A stretch of DNA of 9,502 nucleotides from Planctomycetaceae bacterium (GTDB lineage: Bacteria > Planctomycetota > Planctomycetia > Pirellulales > Pirellulaceae). Where the stretch lies: contig DTSG01000374.1 in assembly GCA_012965455.1 (NCBI GenBank), positions 1 through 9,502 on the forward strand, written 5' to 3'. The notes beneath the pieces were generated by a model that ran no database searches, was not told where the DNA came from, and saw nothing but the letters and a program-made list of their open reading frames with translations. Shown here one piece after another: positions 1-6,453 of the stretch. Both the position numbers and the translations under genes were made by a program. Each line of letters begins with the position of its first letter. Position 1 is the first letter of the stretch.

Positions 1-75
1 AGTTGCAGTAGAAGAAGTTGCAGTAGAAGAAGTTGCAGTAGAAGAAGTTGCAGTAGAAGAAGTTGCAGTAGAAGA
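1..75 (+). repeat. 15-bp perfect tandem repeat, five copies, coding VAVEE
   Basis: The unit agttgcagtagaaga occurs five times without a mismatch, and the first two bases of a sixth copy follow before the sequence diverges. The unit is a multiple of three, so copies can be gained or lost without breaking the frame. Identity at the DNA level, including third codon positions, points to recent slippage or duplication rather than selection on the peptide alone. The array begins at the first base of the window, so its true length is unknown. Confidence 0.95.
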
Positions 76-118
76 AGCGGGCTCCGACGACGAAGTTGCT
101 GACGAAGAAAAAGAGTAA
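1..118 (+). CDS. rpsQ: Acidic C-terminal tail of a ribosomal protein, probably S17 (5' end missing)
   Basis: Only the last 38 codons are present, read from base 2 to the TAA at 116-118. They code five exact VAVEE pentapeptides followed by an acidic end rich in Asp and Glu that finishes in EEKE. No S17 core (an OB-fold that binds 16S rRNA) is visible, so the name rests on position: in spc-type operons the gene just before rplN is rpsQ. An acidic tail is unusual because S17 is normally a short basic protein of about 80-90 residues with no such extension. L17, at the other end of the window, carries a similar acidic repeat tail, which suggests a habit of this lineage. The gap to rplN is 82 bases. 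The open frame is clear; the gene name is moderately supported. Confidence 0.6.
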   Translation, partial: VAVEEVAVEEVAVEEVAVEEVAVEEAGSDDEVADEEKE

Positions 119-200
119 ACAAACACCCCAGAGATTTTTAACGACCGTTCCCGTAAATTCGGGCCAACCAAAATAATTCACTTAGAAATCGTGATTAGTA

Positions 201-569
201 ATGATTCAACAAGAAACCAGATTAAGCGTAGCTGATAACACCGGTGCTCGCGTAGTGATGTGCATCAAGGTGCTAGGCGGTACACGTCGACGATACGCCG
301 GACTCGGTGACATAATTGTGTGTAGCGTCAAGAGTGTCATCCCTGGCAGCGAAGTCAAGAAAAAGGCGATCGTACGAGCAGTTGTTGTGCGCCGCAAGCA
401 ACCGACTCGCCGTCCCGATGGCAGCTACATTCGTTTTGACAGTAACGCCGTTGTGCTCATCGACACCGACGGCAGCCCCCGTGGAACACGTATTTTTGGA
501 GCGGTTGCTCGAGAACTACGTGACAACAATTACATGCGAATCGTTAGCCTCGCAAATGAGGTAGTATAA
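201..569 (+). CDS. rplN: 50S ribosomal protein L14
   Basis: This 122-residue protein has the usual L14 length and reads as L14 throughout: MIQQETRLSVADNTGAR at the start, the glycine-rich turn GGTRRRYAGLGD, and FGAVARELR near the end. L14 binds 23S rRNA and helps form a bridge to the 30S subunit. The ATG is the natural family start, although no clear Shine-Dalgarno sequence precedes it. It follows the probable rpsQ by 82 bases and is only 2 bases from rplX, so the two are almost certainly co-transcribed and perhaps translationally coupled. Nothing in the protein is odd. Confidence 0.97.
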   Translation: MIQQETRLSVADNTGARVVMCIKVLGGTRRRYAGLGDIIVCSVKSVIPGSEVKKKAIVRAVVVRRKQPTRRPDGSYIRFDSNAVVLIDTDGSPRGTRIFGAVARELRDNNYMRIVSLANEVV

Positions 570-571
570 CT

Positions 572-916
572 ATGAAACTCAAAATAGGTGATAACGTATT
601 GGTCATTGCAGGTAAAGACAAGGGTCGTACTGGCGCAGTACTGCGTTTGTTCCACGACAAAAACAAGGTCGTGATTGCAGGATTGAATATGGCAAAGAAA
701 ACAGTAAAGCGCAGTCAAGCCAATCCTCAAGGTGGATTGCTTGACGTCGAAATGCCCTTAGATGCATCTAATGTTATGCTCGTTGATCCCACAACTGGAA
801 CCGCTCGTCGAGCTGGTTATGAAGGGATTCGCAGTGAAGGCACTAAAGAACGAGTGCTCAAGGAACATGGACGCAACGGTGGTCGTAAGACAAGTACGAC
901 TGCTAGCAGCGAATAG
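572..916 (+). CDS. rplX: 50S ribosomal protein L24
   Basis: This 114-residue protein opens with a KOW motif at about residues 3-30 (IGDNVLVIAGKDKGRTGAV). It continues with the L24 landmarks NPQGG and MPLDASNVMLVDP. L24 binds early to the 5' domain of 23S rRNA and starts 50S assembly. A likely ribosome binding site, TGAGGT at 557-562, lies inside the end of rplN about 10 bases before the ATG. Only two bases separate the genes. The end, from about residue 100, is rich in Ser, Thr and Gly and is slightly longer than in many L24 proteins. The stop is TAG. A 130-base gap follows before rplE, one of the widest in the cluster. Confidence 0.97.
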   Translation: MKLKIGDNVLVIAGKDKGRTGAVLRLFHDKNKVVIAGLNMAKKTVKRSQANPQGGLLDVEMPLDASNVMLVDPTTGTARRAGYEGIRSEGTKERVLKEHGRNGGRKTSTTASSE

Positions 917-997
917 ATCAAATACTTTCATTACTTAGCACGACAACACAGACAATATTATATAGGGATCTTTCCTCAGCCGACAAACAACCACAAG

Positions 998-1021
998 CCA
1001 TCAACTACTTGGTAGCTATGG
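998..1021 (+). promoter_or_regulatory. Possible two-helix hairpin in the rplE leader
   Basis: CCAT (998-1001) can pair with ATGG (1018-1021), and inside it CTAC (1005-1008) with GTAG (1012-1015). An asymmetric internal loop (CAA against CT) lies between them and TTG forms the apical loop. It ends 25 bases before the rplE start. In E. coli, S8 represses the spc operon by binding a helix with an internal loop near the start of the L5 gene, so position and general shape fit such a site. The helices are short, and I have not matched the bases S8 needs. This is a hypothesis. Confidence 0.25.
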
Positions 1022-1046
1022 GTCGTACAGGGACAGGACAAAGAGA

Positions 1047-1610
1047 ATGAAACCGAGACTTCAAGAAAAATTCGAAATTGAGATTCAACCAGCGATTACC
1101 AAAAACGCAACTGGCGGGAATATCAACGCTCTACCGCGAATCGAAAAAATCGTGCTCAACATGGGTGTTGGTAGTGCCGTCGAAGAAAAGAAACATATTG
1201 AAACGGCAGTATCGGCCTTAGCAGAAATTACTGGTCAAAAGCCACTAATCACGCTTTCGCGTAAATCGATCGCCGCTTTCAAATTGCGTGAAGGAATGCC
1301 TATCGGTGCAAAAGTAACGCTTCGTCGCCAACGGATGTACGAGTTCCTTGACCGACTAATTTCCATCGCTTTACCTCGTGTTCGCGACTTTCGCGGAATC
1401 AATCGCCAGGCCTTCGACGGAAACGGTAATTACAGCCTTGGGTTGACGGAGCAAACCGTTTTCCCAGAGCTAAACCCAGACAAATATTTACGCCCGCAAG
1501 GGATGAACATCACCATCGTAACCTCAGCGAAAACCAATGAGGAGGCTTTGGATTTGTTAGAACGATTTGGGATGCCATTTCAGCACGCCCCAGAAGATGC
1601 CGACAAATAA
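1047..1610 (+). CDS. rplE: 50S ribosomal protein L5
   Basis: This 187-residue protein matches L5 over its length. Landmarks are IEKIVLNMGVG (about residues 32-42), the TGQKPLITLSRKSIAAFKLREG stretch seen as separate TGQKP and FKLREGMPIG motifs, RVRDFRGI, and GLTEQTVFPE. L5 binds 5S rRNA together with L18 and joins it to the central protuberance of the 50S subunit; it also contacts the P-site tRNA. The end, from about residue 180, is a short acidic extension after the family's usual GMPF ending. The ATG at 1047 follows a weak purine-rich region (AGGACAAAGAGA). A 130-base leader precedes it and a hairpin-bearing 80-base gap follows. Confidence 0.97.
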   Translation: MKPRLQEKFEIEIQPAITKNATGGNINALPRIEKIVLNMGVGSAVEEKKHIETAVSALAEITGQKPLITLSRKSIAAFKLREGMPIGAKVTLRRQRMYEFLDRLISIALPRVRDFRGINRQAFDGNGNYSLGLTEQTVFPELNPDKYLRPQGMNITIVTSAKTNEEALDLLERFGMPFQHAPEDADK

Positions 1611-1629
1611 TAACCAATCACTTTAAGGC

Positions 1630-1650
1630 GGTCCTACTGTGTGGTAGGCC
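1630..1650 (+). other. Hairpin between rplE and rpsN
   Basis: CCTAC (1633-1637) pairs perfectly with GTAGG (1644-1648) across a TGTGTG loop. Two more G-C pairs (1630-1631 with 1649-1650) extend the stem past one bulged T at 1632. The sequence after it is A-rich rather than T-rich, so it does not look like an intrinsic terminator. It could slow ribosomes or polymerase, protect mRNA, or be chance. It lies about 40 bases before the rpsN start. Confidence 0.35.
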
Positions 1651-1677
1651 AAACAATTAGTCAGCCCAGTTTATTCC

Positions 1678-1683
1678 CAAAGG
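1678..1683 (+). promoter_or_regulatory. Shine-Dalgarno sequence of rpsN
   Basis: AAAGGA lies 7 bases before the GTG at 1691. It supports that codon as the start of S14, which has no ATG at this end. Confidence 0.7.
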
Positions 1684-1690
1684 AATCCAA

Positions 1691-1876
1691 GTGGCCAGTA
1701 AATCAAAAATTGCAAAAGCAAAACGAGTGCCTAAGTACTCATCCCGTTCGGAGCGCAGGTGTCAACTTTGTGGACGCCCGCGTGCCGTATATCGTAAATT
1801 TGGAATCTGTCGAATTTGTTTTCGCAAATTGGCAGATCAAGGTTTGATTCCTGGTGTCCGTAAGGCAAGCTGGTAG
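1691..1876 (+). CDS. rpsN: 30S ribosomal protein S14, short zinc-binding type
   Basis: At 61 residues this is the short, zinc-containing form of S14 (often called type Z), as opposed to the form of about 100 residues without cysteines. The zinc ligands are Cys24, Cys27, Cys40 and Cys43, two CxxC pairs separated by 12 residues. The ending GLIPGVRKASW is typical. S14 sits in the head of the 30S subunit and is needed for late assembly. The start is GTG, set by a good Shine-Dalgarno sequence and by the MASKSKIAK opening. It lies in its usual place between L5 and S8. The TAG stop overlaps the purine-rich ribosome binding site of rpsH, so translation of the two may be linked. Confidence 0.96.
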   Translation: MASKSKIAKAKRVPKYSSRSERRCQLCGRPRAVYRKFGICRICFRKLADQGLIPGVRKASW

Positions 1877-1881
1877 AAGGA
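1876..1881 (+). promoter_or_regulatory. Shine-Dalgarno sequence of rpsH
   Basis: GAAGGA starts at the last base of the rpsN stop codon and lies 11 bases before the ATG at 1893. It favours that codon, or the adjacent ATG at 1896, over the in-frame GTG at 1854, which lies upstream of it inside rpsN. Confidence 0.6.
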
Positions 1882-1892
1882 TTATATATCAA

Positions 1893-2288
1893 ATGATGAC
1901 CGACCCCATTGCCGACATGTTAACGCGAATACGTAATTCCGTAAGTGTTGAGCACCCCACCGTCGACATTCCCGATTCTCTTCTAAAAAGAGGAGTCGCT
2001 GATGTATTGAAGCGCGAAGGTTATATCTGGGACTTCGAAGTAATCGAAGGCTCACCAGGTAACACTCTGCGTTTGGAATTGAAGTACGGTAACAATGGCG
2101 AGAAACTAATTCAAAAGATCCGCCGTGTCAGTACACCTGGCCGACGAATCTATTCAAAAGCTCGCGACCTCCGTCCCGTTCTCAATGGAATGGGAATTAC
2201 GGTTATTAGTACGAGTCAGGGCGTAATCAGCGACCGGGAAGCGCGACAGCGTAAACTCGGTGGTGAAGTCCTCTGCGAAGTTTACTAA
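1893..2288 (+). CDS. rpsH: 30S ribosomal protein S8
   Basis: From the ATG at 1893 the protein has 131 residues, close to the E. coli length of 130. It opens with MMTDPIADMLTRIRN, the near-invariant S8 start, and ends with the family block SDREAR...GGEVLCEVY. S8 binds helix 21 of 16S rRNA, organises the 30S platform, and in E. coli represses the spc operon. The frame stays open upstream to a GTG at 1854, but that would add 13 residues foreign to the family and overlap rpsN, so I reject it. The second ATG at 1896 is an alternative that differs by one residue. Confidence 0.96.
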   Translation: MMTDPIADMLTRIRNSVSVEHPTVDIPDSLLKRGVADVLKREGYIWDFEVIEGSPGNTLRLELKYGNNGEKLIQKIRRVSTPGRRIYSKARDLRPVLNGMGITVISTSQGVISDREARQRKLGGEVLCEVY

Positions 2289-2338
2289 TTTCACAATTGC
2301 AATCAATTAATATATAGAAACAGAACACGAGTTTAATC

Positions 2339-2881
2339 ATGTCCCGTATCGGTAATAAACCCATTGCTATTCTTGACGGCGTTACTGTCGCGATCAACGA
2401 TCGGACCGTTTCCGTTGAAGGTCCTCAGGGCAAGCTTGAAATCGAGCACCGCCCTGAAGTCACTGTTGTTATCAATGAGGAAGACAAAACCGTCTCCGTA
2501 TCTCGCGAAAACGACGATCGTGAATCGCGCGCTTTTCACGGCCTGACTCGCTCGCTTATCAATAACATGGTCATCGGTGTAAAAGAGGGATATGAAAAGA
2601 AACTTGAAATCGTTGGCGTAGGTTATGTGGGATCCATCCAAGGTGATTCGATTGCCCTGCGAGTTGGATTCGCTAACGAAATCAAACATAAAATTCCAGT
2701 CGGACTTGATGTAACTTGCCCGGATCAAAATCACATTATTGTTAAAGGGTGTGATAAACAACAAGTCGGTCAATTTGCAGCTGAGGTCCGAGCTGTTCGT
2801 AAACCGGAACCTTACAAGGGTAAGGGAATTCGATACGACGGCGAATACGTGAAAATCAAACCTGGTAAATCGGCTACTTAA
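2339..2881 (+). CDS. rplF: 50S ribosomal protein L6
   Basis: This 180-residue protein has the usual L6 length and two repeated alpha/beta domains (about residues 1-80 and 81-175). It begins MSRIGNKPI and holds the signature PEPYKGKGIRY at residues 156-166. L6 binds 23S rRNA near the sarcin-ricin loop and the factor-binding site. No strong Shine-Dalgarno sequence is seen before the ATG; the 50-base gap after rpsH is AT-rich. A long open frame on the opposite strand (2333-2773) is a codon-use shadow. rplR follows after 27 bases, the tightest gap in this part of the cluster apart from rplN-rplX and rpsE-rplO. Confidence 0.97.
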   Translation: MSRIGNKPIAILDGVTVAINDRTVSVEGPQGKLEIEHRPEVTVVINEEDKTVSVSRENDDRESRAFHGLTRSLINNMVIGVKEGYEKKLEIVGVGYVGSIQGDSIALRVGFANEIKHKIPVGLDVTCPDQNHIIVKGCDKQQVGQFAAEVRAVRKPEPYKGKGIRYDGEYVKIKPGKSAT

Positions 2882-2908
2882 TCCTGCCAGAACAGAAAGA
2901 CAAGAATC

Positions 2909-3277
2909 GTGGATAAGAACAAAAAACTTTCAAAACAACGACGTCGTCGCATTCATCATGTCCGTAATAGTTTACGGGGTAATTCGCAACGACCGCGCAT
3001 GTGTGTTACTCGCTCCAACAAGAACATTTATTGCCAAATCATCGATGATGCCGCCGGCAAGACGTTGGTTGCTGTAAGTACGCAAAGTGCAGATTTGCGA
3101 AAAGCATCTGCTTACGGTGGCAATATTGCGGCGGCGACACTTGTCGGACAATCAGTCGGCAAACAAGCAATCGCTCAAGGCATTACTGCGGTGAAATTCG
3201 ATCGTGGTTCGCATAAATATCACGGACGTTTGGCTGCGGTAGCAGATGCTGCTCGCGAAGCAGGACTTCAGTTTTAA
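2909..3277 (+). CDS. rplR: 50S ribosomal protein L18
   Basis: This 122-residue protein has a strongly basic N-terminus (KLSKQRRRRIHHVRNSLRG) that fits the 5S rRNA-binding arm of L18. It then shows RPRMCVTRSNKNIYCQIIDD and ends in the typical FDRGSHKYHGRLAAVADAAR block. L18 brings 5S rRNA into the 50S subunit with L5, coded nearby. The start is GTG; the preceding sequence is purine-rich but has no clear AGGAG. No ATG is available at the family start, so the GTG is the best choice. The order L6-L18-S5 is the standard one. Confidence 0.96.
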   Translation: MDKNKKLSKQRRRRIHHVRNSLRGNSQRPRMCVTRSNKNIYCQIIDDAAGKTLVAVSTQSADLRKASAYGGNIAAATLVGQSVGKQAIAQGITAVKFDRGSHKYHGRLAAVADAAREAGLQF

Positions 3278-3302
3278 GAACATAATTTACATTTAATACC
3301 TC

Positions 3303-3325
3303 GCTGTTGTAAAATACGAAACAGC
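3303..3325 (+). other. Hairpin between rplR and rpsE
   Basis: GCTGTT (3303-3308) is the exact reverse complement of AACAGC (3320-3325), giving a 6-bp stem with an 11-base AT-rich loop. No T-run follows, so a terminator is unlikely. The rpsE ribosome binding site starts 14 bases downstream. It may shape translation of rpsE or be chance. Confidence 0.3.
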
Positions 3326-3338
3326 ACAATACTAAGTT

Positions 3339-3344
3339 AGGGGG
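3339..3344 (+). promoter_or_regulatory. Shine-Dalgarno sequence of rpsE
   Basis: AGGGGG lies 8 bases before the GTG at 3353 and selects that codon as the S5 start. Confidence 0.65.
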
Positions 3345-3352
3345 CACACATC

Positions 3353-3844
3353 GTGTCAACAAACGGATCAAACGGATCGAACGACAACTTGACAGATCAT
3401 GTGATCAAAATCAAACGCTGTGCTGCAGTAATGAAAGGTGGCCGTCGCTTTAGTTTTGCTGCCATGGTTGTCGTCGGCGATGGGAAAGGCCAAATCGGCT
3501 GGGGATACGGAAAAGCCAACGAAGTTCCTCCAAGTGTGCAAAAAGCAACTAAACAGGCCACTCGGGAAATGATTCAAATCCCCGTAGTCAATGGAACGAT
3601 CCCACATCAAATCCAAGGTAAATTCGGAGCTGCGAAAGTACTACTTATTCCAGCGGGACCCGGTACCGGTATTATTGCAGGGCAAGCCGTTCGCAGTGTT
3701 TGTGAAGCTGCTGGTATTACTGATATTCTTACTAAGAGTTATGGCACAAATAATCCTGTGACTTTAGTCAAAGCGACAGTTTCGGGACTTTCAAACCTAC
3801 GCACCAAAGAACAGATTGAACGATTACGAGAGGTTAGTCTCTAA
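3353..3844 (+). CDS. rpsE: 30S ribosomal protein S5
   Basis: This 163-residue protein has the S5 double-stranded-RNA-binding-like N-terminal domain, with KGGRRFSF at 28-35 and VVVGDGKGQIGWGYGKANEVP at about 39-59. The C-terminal domain carries LLIPAGPGTGIIAG and TKSYGTNNP. S5 sits at the mRNA entry side of the 30S subunit and affects decoding accuracy. The first dozen residues are low complexity (an NGS motif repeated twice), coded by a 9-base near-repeat, and lie before the conserved part. The start is GTG behind a good ribosome binding site. The TAA stop overlaps the ATG of rplO by one base (TAATG), so S5 and L15 are probably translationally coupled. Confidence 0.97.
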   Translation: MSTNGSNGSNDNLTDHVIKIKRCAAVMKGGRRFSFAAMVVVGDGKGQIGWGYGKANEVPPSVQKATKQATREMIQIPVVNGTIPHQIQGKFGAAKVLLIPAGPGTGIIAGQAVRSVCEAAGITDILTKSYGTNNPVTLVKATVSGLSNLRTKEQIERLREVSL

Positions 3845-4347
3845 TGAAACTGCATGACGTAAACGAAGGTATTACTAAATATAAGAAAAGGCGACGCATC
3901 GGGCGGGGCTCTGGGTCCGGTCATGGAAAAACCTCCGGCAAGGGACATAAAGGCCAAAAGTCTCGTAGCGGCTGGTCACAAAAAGTGACATTCCAAGGCG
4001 GTGCGATGGCGATGGTTCGTCGAATCCCTAAGCGTGGTTTCAACAACCGTTTCGCATTGGACGTTGCTACACTTAACTTGCGCGATCTGGAGCGAGTCTT
4101 TAATGATGGTGATGAGGTGACGCCTGAGTCCATCAAACAACAGGGACTCTTGACATCACGATATGACGTGTTGAAGATCCTCGGCGACGGTGAGCTTGGT
4201 AAAAAACTTAATGTTTCCGCCCACCGCTTCAGTGCAAAAGCACAAGAACAAATCGAAGCGGCCGGTGGTACAGTAACAGTCTTGCCTGGTAAGGCTCCTG
4301 TTATCAAAAACAAGATGAAACCTAAAACACCTAAAAACCGCGATTAA
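3844..4347 (+). CDS. rplO: 50S ribosomal protein L15
   Basis: This 167-residue protein has the extended Gly- and basic-rich N-terminal arm of L15: RRRIGRGSGSGHGKTSGKGHKG at about residues 17-38, read as RIGRGSGSGHGKTSGKG, then FQGGAMAMVRRIPKRGF. A globular C-terminal domain follows with TVTVLPGKAP. L15 binds 23S rRNA and enters late in 50S assembly. It overlaps rpsE by one base. The end, from about residue 155, is a Lys/Pro-rich tail. No rpmD (L30) lies between S5 and L15, a place where many bacteria have it; here the two genes touch, so L30 is absent or elsewhere. Confidence 0.96.
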   Translation: MKLHDVNEGITKYKKRRRIGRGSGSGHGKTSGKGHKGQKSRSGWSQKVTFQGGAMAMVRRIPKRGFNNRFALDVATLNLRDLERVFNDGDEVTPESIKQQGLLTSRYDVLKILGDGELGKKLNVSAHRFSAKAQEQIEAAGGTVTVLPGKAPVIKNKMKPKTPKNRD

Positions 4348-4416
4348 GTTCATTCCGCCTAACACCCTAGCGTACCCCCGATAACACAAGTTGCGTTTTC
4401 ACTTGGTAAACATCTG

Positions 4417-5775
4417 ATGCTTGAAAAAATCCGAATCATTTTCACCATACCGGAATTGAGGAATAAAATCCTCATCACGTTGGTGCTGCTTAGTGTTTAT
4501 CGAATTGGCTATCACATTACGTTACCAGTCGTCGATCAAGTAAAAATGCTCGCAGGTTTAGATGGCAATCAAGGTACTCTCGCTGGACTGATCGCTCGCG
4601 TCTCTGTGTTCTCGGCGAGTAACCTCCAACAAGCAACTATATTCGGCCTCGGCATCATGCCTTACATTTCAGCCTCGATTATTTTTCAAATTATGGGAAG
4701 TTTCGTGCCGAGTATCCAAGCATTGAAGAAGGAGGGGCAGTCCGGGCAAAAGAAAATCAATGACTACACACGCTACCTGACCGTCGTCCTCTGTCTCGTG
4801 CAAAGTACCGTCTATGTGTTTGCCTACTTAAATACCAGTGACTTTATAGCAGCCGACTTTCAGAACGATGCCGGTGGGTTGACGTTTGGCTGGTCCATGA
4901 TATCCATCATGATTATGACCTGCGGTGCGACATTCTTGATGTGGCTCGGCGAACAAATTGATGAATATGGTATTGGCAACGGCATTAGCCTGTTAATCAT
5001 GGCTGGTATACTCGCGATGATGCCGGCGGCTTTGCAATCGATGGAATGGAAATTTTCACTCCAGGGGCTTGGTAACGACCCCGGTATCGAAACCATGATT
5101 CTCCTAGCCTGTATCTTTGTCCTCGTGGTACTAGGTGTAGTATTCATCACGGTCGGACAACGACGAATCCCCACTCAGAGTGCCAAGCATGTACGCGGAC
5201 GACGAGTCTTTGGGGGCACGCGACAACATCTACCATTACGAGTGAATCAAGGTGGCGTGATGCCAATTATCTTTGCCTCCAGTTTACTTATGGTTCCTGG
5301 AATTATGATCGGGTTTTTGAAAAGTGCATTTGAGCCTGGTGGGACTGGATCAACGATCATGGCGGGGCTCGAAGATGCGTTTCAACCTGGAAGCGGGTTC
5401 CTTTACAATATGATGTATATTGGAATGATTTTCTTCTTCTGTTACTTCTGGACCGCGATTACGTTTAATCCAAAAGAAATGGCCGACAACCTCAAAGAAT
5501 ATGGTAGCTTTATTCAGGGCTATCGACCCGGAAAACGAACTGCCGACTACCTAGAAAAAGTCATGGTTCGCATCACTTACGTGGGTGCATCATTTTTGTC
5601 CGTAGTGGCAATCGTGCCCACGTTAATTGCCAGTCAATTACAGATAGATATGCAGCTAGCTAGTTTTTATGGTGGTACCGGTTTGTTGATCGGCGTGAGT
5701 GTTGCTTTTGATCTAGTACAAAAAATCGACAGTCACTTGGTCATGACAAACTACAAGGGACTCCTGGATTCCTAG
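4417..5775 (+). CDS. secY: Protein translocase subunit SecY
   Basis: SecY forms the channel through the inner membrane for secreted and membrane proteins, together with SecE and SecG. This copy has 452 residues with about ten hydrophobic segments, the first near residues 17-37. Landmarks are the plug region after ASNLQQATIFGLGIMPYISA (about 67-86), the EYGIGNGISL block at 183-192, the basic cytoplasmic loop QRRIPTQSAKHVRGRR (248-263) and the loop GYRPGKRTADYL (368-379) that contacts SecA and ribosomes. The wording of the 250-295 region recalls planctomycete SecY, from memory. The stop is TAG. It lies 69 bases after rplO, its standard position, with no strong Shine-Dalgarno sequence before the ATG at 4417. 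Confidence 0.97.
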   Translation: MLEKIRIIFTIPELRNKILITLVLLSVYRIGYHITLPVVDQVKMLAGLDGNQGTLAGLIARVSVFSASNLQQATIFGLGIMPYISASIIFQIMGSFVPSIQALKKEGQSGQKKINDYTRYLTVVLCLVQSTVYVFAYLNTSDFIAADFQNDAGGLTFGWSMISIMIMTCGATFLMWLGEQIDEYGIGNGISLLIMAGILAMMPAALQSMEWKFSLQGLGNDPGIETMILLACIFVLVVLGVVFITVGQRRIPTQSAKHVRGRRVFGGTRQHLPLRVNQGGVMPIIFASSLLMVPGIMIGFLKSAFEPGGTGSTIMAGLEDAFQPGSGFLYNMMYIGMIFFFCYFWTAITFNPKEMADNLKEYGSFIQGYRPGKRTADYLEKVMVRITYVGASFLSVVAIVPTLIASQLQIDMQLASFYGGTGLLIGVSVAFDLVQKIDSHLVMTNYKGLLDS

Positions 5776-5819
5776 CGTTACTAAAAATTAAATTTTGAAC
5801 CGAGGGGTGTGATTACACG

Positions 5820-6380
5820 ATGTTAATTGTATTCGTTGGCCCTCCGGGTTCAGGAAAAGGAACTCAGTGTGAATTGTTGGCCCAACACATAGGTGTGGTT
5901 CATCTTTCCACTGGAGAGTTGTTTCGACAACAAATACAACAAGCAACAAAACTTGGTCAACTTGCGGCCTTGTTTATTGATGATGGCAATCTTGTACCCG
6001 ATCATATCGTGGTCGAGCTTGTCCGGCAAAGCTTAGGGGATGTCCAGTACCAAACTGGTTGTCTACTCGATGGCTTTCCACGATCCGTTGCTCAGGCCCA
6101 AGCATTGGATGCAATGGTCCATGAACACGGTAAACAAATAGCGATGGTATTGGCACTTGCTGTCCCCCAGGACATCTTGGTCGATCGCTTGCTGCAACGC
6201 CAGCGAAAAGATGACACGCTTGATACCATTCAACAACGGCTTGATGTCTACCAACAAGAGACACAACCCGTACTGGATCACTATCAAAAGCAAGAATTGG
6301 TGGTAACCATCGACGGAAATGGAACCGTCGAGGACGTTTTTCAACGGGTTAAACAGGCAGCTGATTTAAAACGGACATAA
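5820..6380 (+). CDS. adk: Adenylate kinase, short form without a full LID domain
   Basis: Adenylate kinase converts ATP and AMP to two ADP in the cytoplasm. This 186-residue protein has the P-loop GPPGSGKGTQ (7-16), the AMP-binding STGELFR (30-36), LVPD (58-61) and the DGFPRS block (84-89). In the usual LID place is only RLLQRQRKDD (123-132), without the four Cys or Cys/His residues of zinc-binding LIDs. It is thus a short type, and the loop looks about four residues shorter than in animal cytosolic AK1. Arg127, Arg129 and Arg140 remain as candidates for phosphate contact. A GAGGGG at 5802-5807 may be the ribosome binding site, though 12 bases from the ATG. Position after secY is standard. 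Gln is unusually frequent. Confidence 0.95.
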   Translation: MLIVFVGPPGSGKGTQCELLAQHIGVVHLSTGELFRQQIQQATKLGQLAALFIDDGNLVPDHIVVELVRQSLGDVQYQTGCLLDGFPRSVAQAQALDAMVHEHGKQIAMVLALAVPQDILVDRLLQRQRKDDTLDTIQQRLDVYQQETQPVLDHYQKQELVVTIDGNGTVEDVFQRVKQAADLKRT

Positions 6381-6436
6381 ACCTTGTAGTAAATTCGATC
6401 AAAAACAGTTGGAACTGCTTGCGATTTAGATGATTT

Positions 6437-6453
6437 CGCCCCTTGTCGGGGTG
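6437..6453 (+). terminator. Terminator-like hairpin after adk
   Basis: CGCCCC (6437-6442) pairs with GGGGTG (6448-6453) around a TTGTC loop: five G-C pairs and one G-T. It is followed by TTTGT, a weak T-tract. It lies 57 bases after the adk stop, in a 129-base gap. It could end or attenuate transcription from the spc block. The T-tract is short, so termination would probably be partial. Confidence 0.4.

Noticed and set aside
1..75. Regular short repeats that could suggest a CRISPR array
   Set aside because: Units are directly adjacent with no spacers and stay in frame with a coding sequence; this is a coding tandem repeat. The same applies to 9386-9502.
931..964. Possible promoter before rplE (TTACTT with TATTAT or TATATA)
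   Set aside because: The -35 match is poor, the spacer is 19 bases or more, and AT-rich gaps give such matches by chance.
1018..1050. Ten-codon frame whose TGA overlaps the rplE ATG
   Set aside because: The ATGA overlap resembles translational coupling, but the frame is tiny, has no ribosome binding site and its ATG falls in a possible hairpin stem.
1641..1847. Open frame of 68 codons on the + strand
   Set aside because: It overlaps rpsN in another frame; S14 with its four zinc cysteines is clearly the real product.
1854..1892. Upstream GTG extension of rpsH
   Set aside because: It adds 13 residues not found in S8, overlaps rpsN and lies before the Shine-Dalgarno sequence.
2333..2773. Open frame of 146 codons on the - strand
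   Set aside because: It lies opposite rplF, which is a certain L6 gene, and its translation resembles no family I know. The - strand frames opposite rplO, rpsK, secY and adk are rejected for the same reason.
4393..4412. CAAGT/ACTTG inverted repeat before secY
   Set aside because: The stem is only 5 bp with a 10-base loop, too weak to call.
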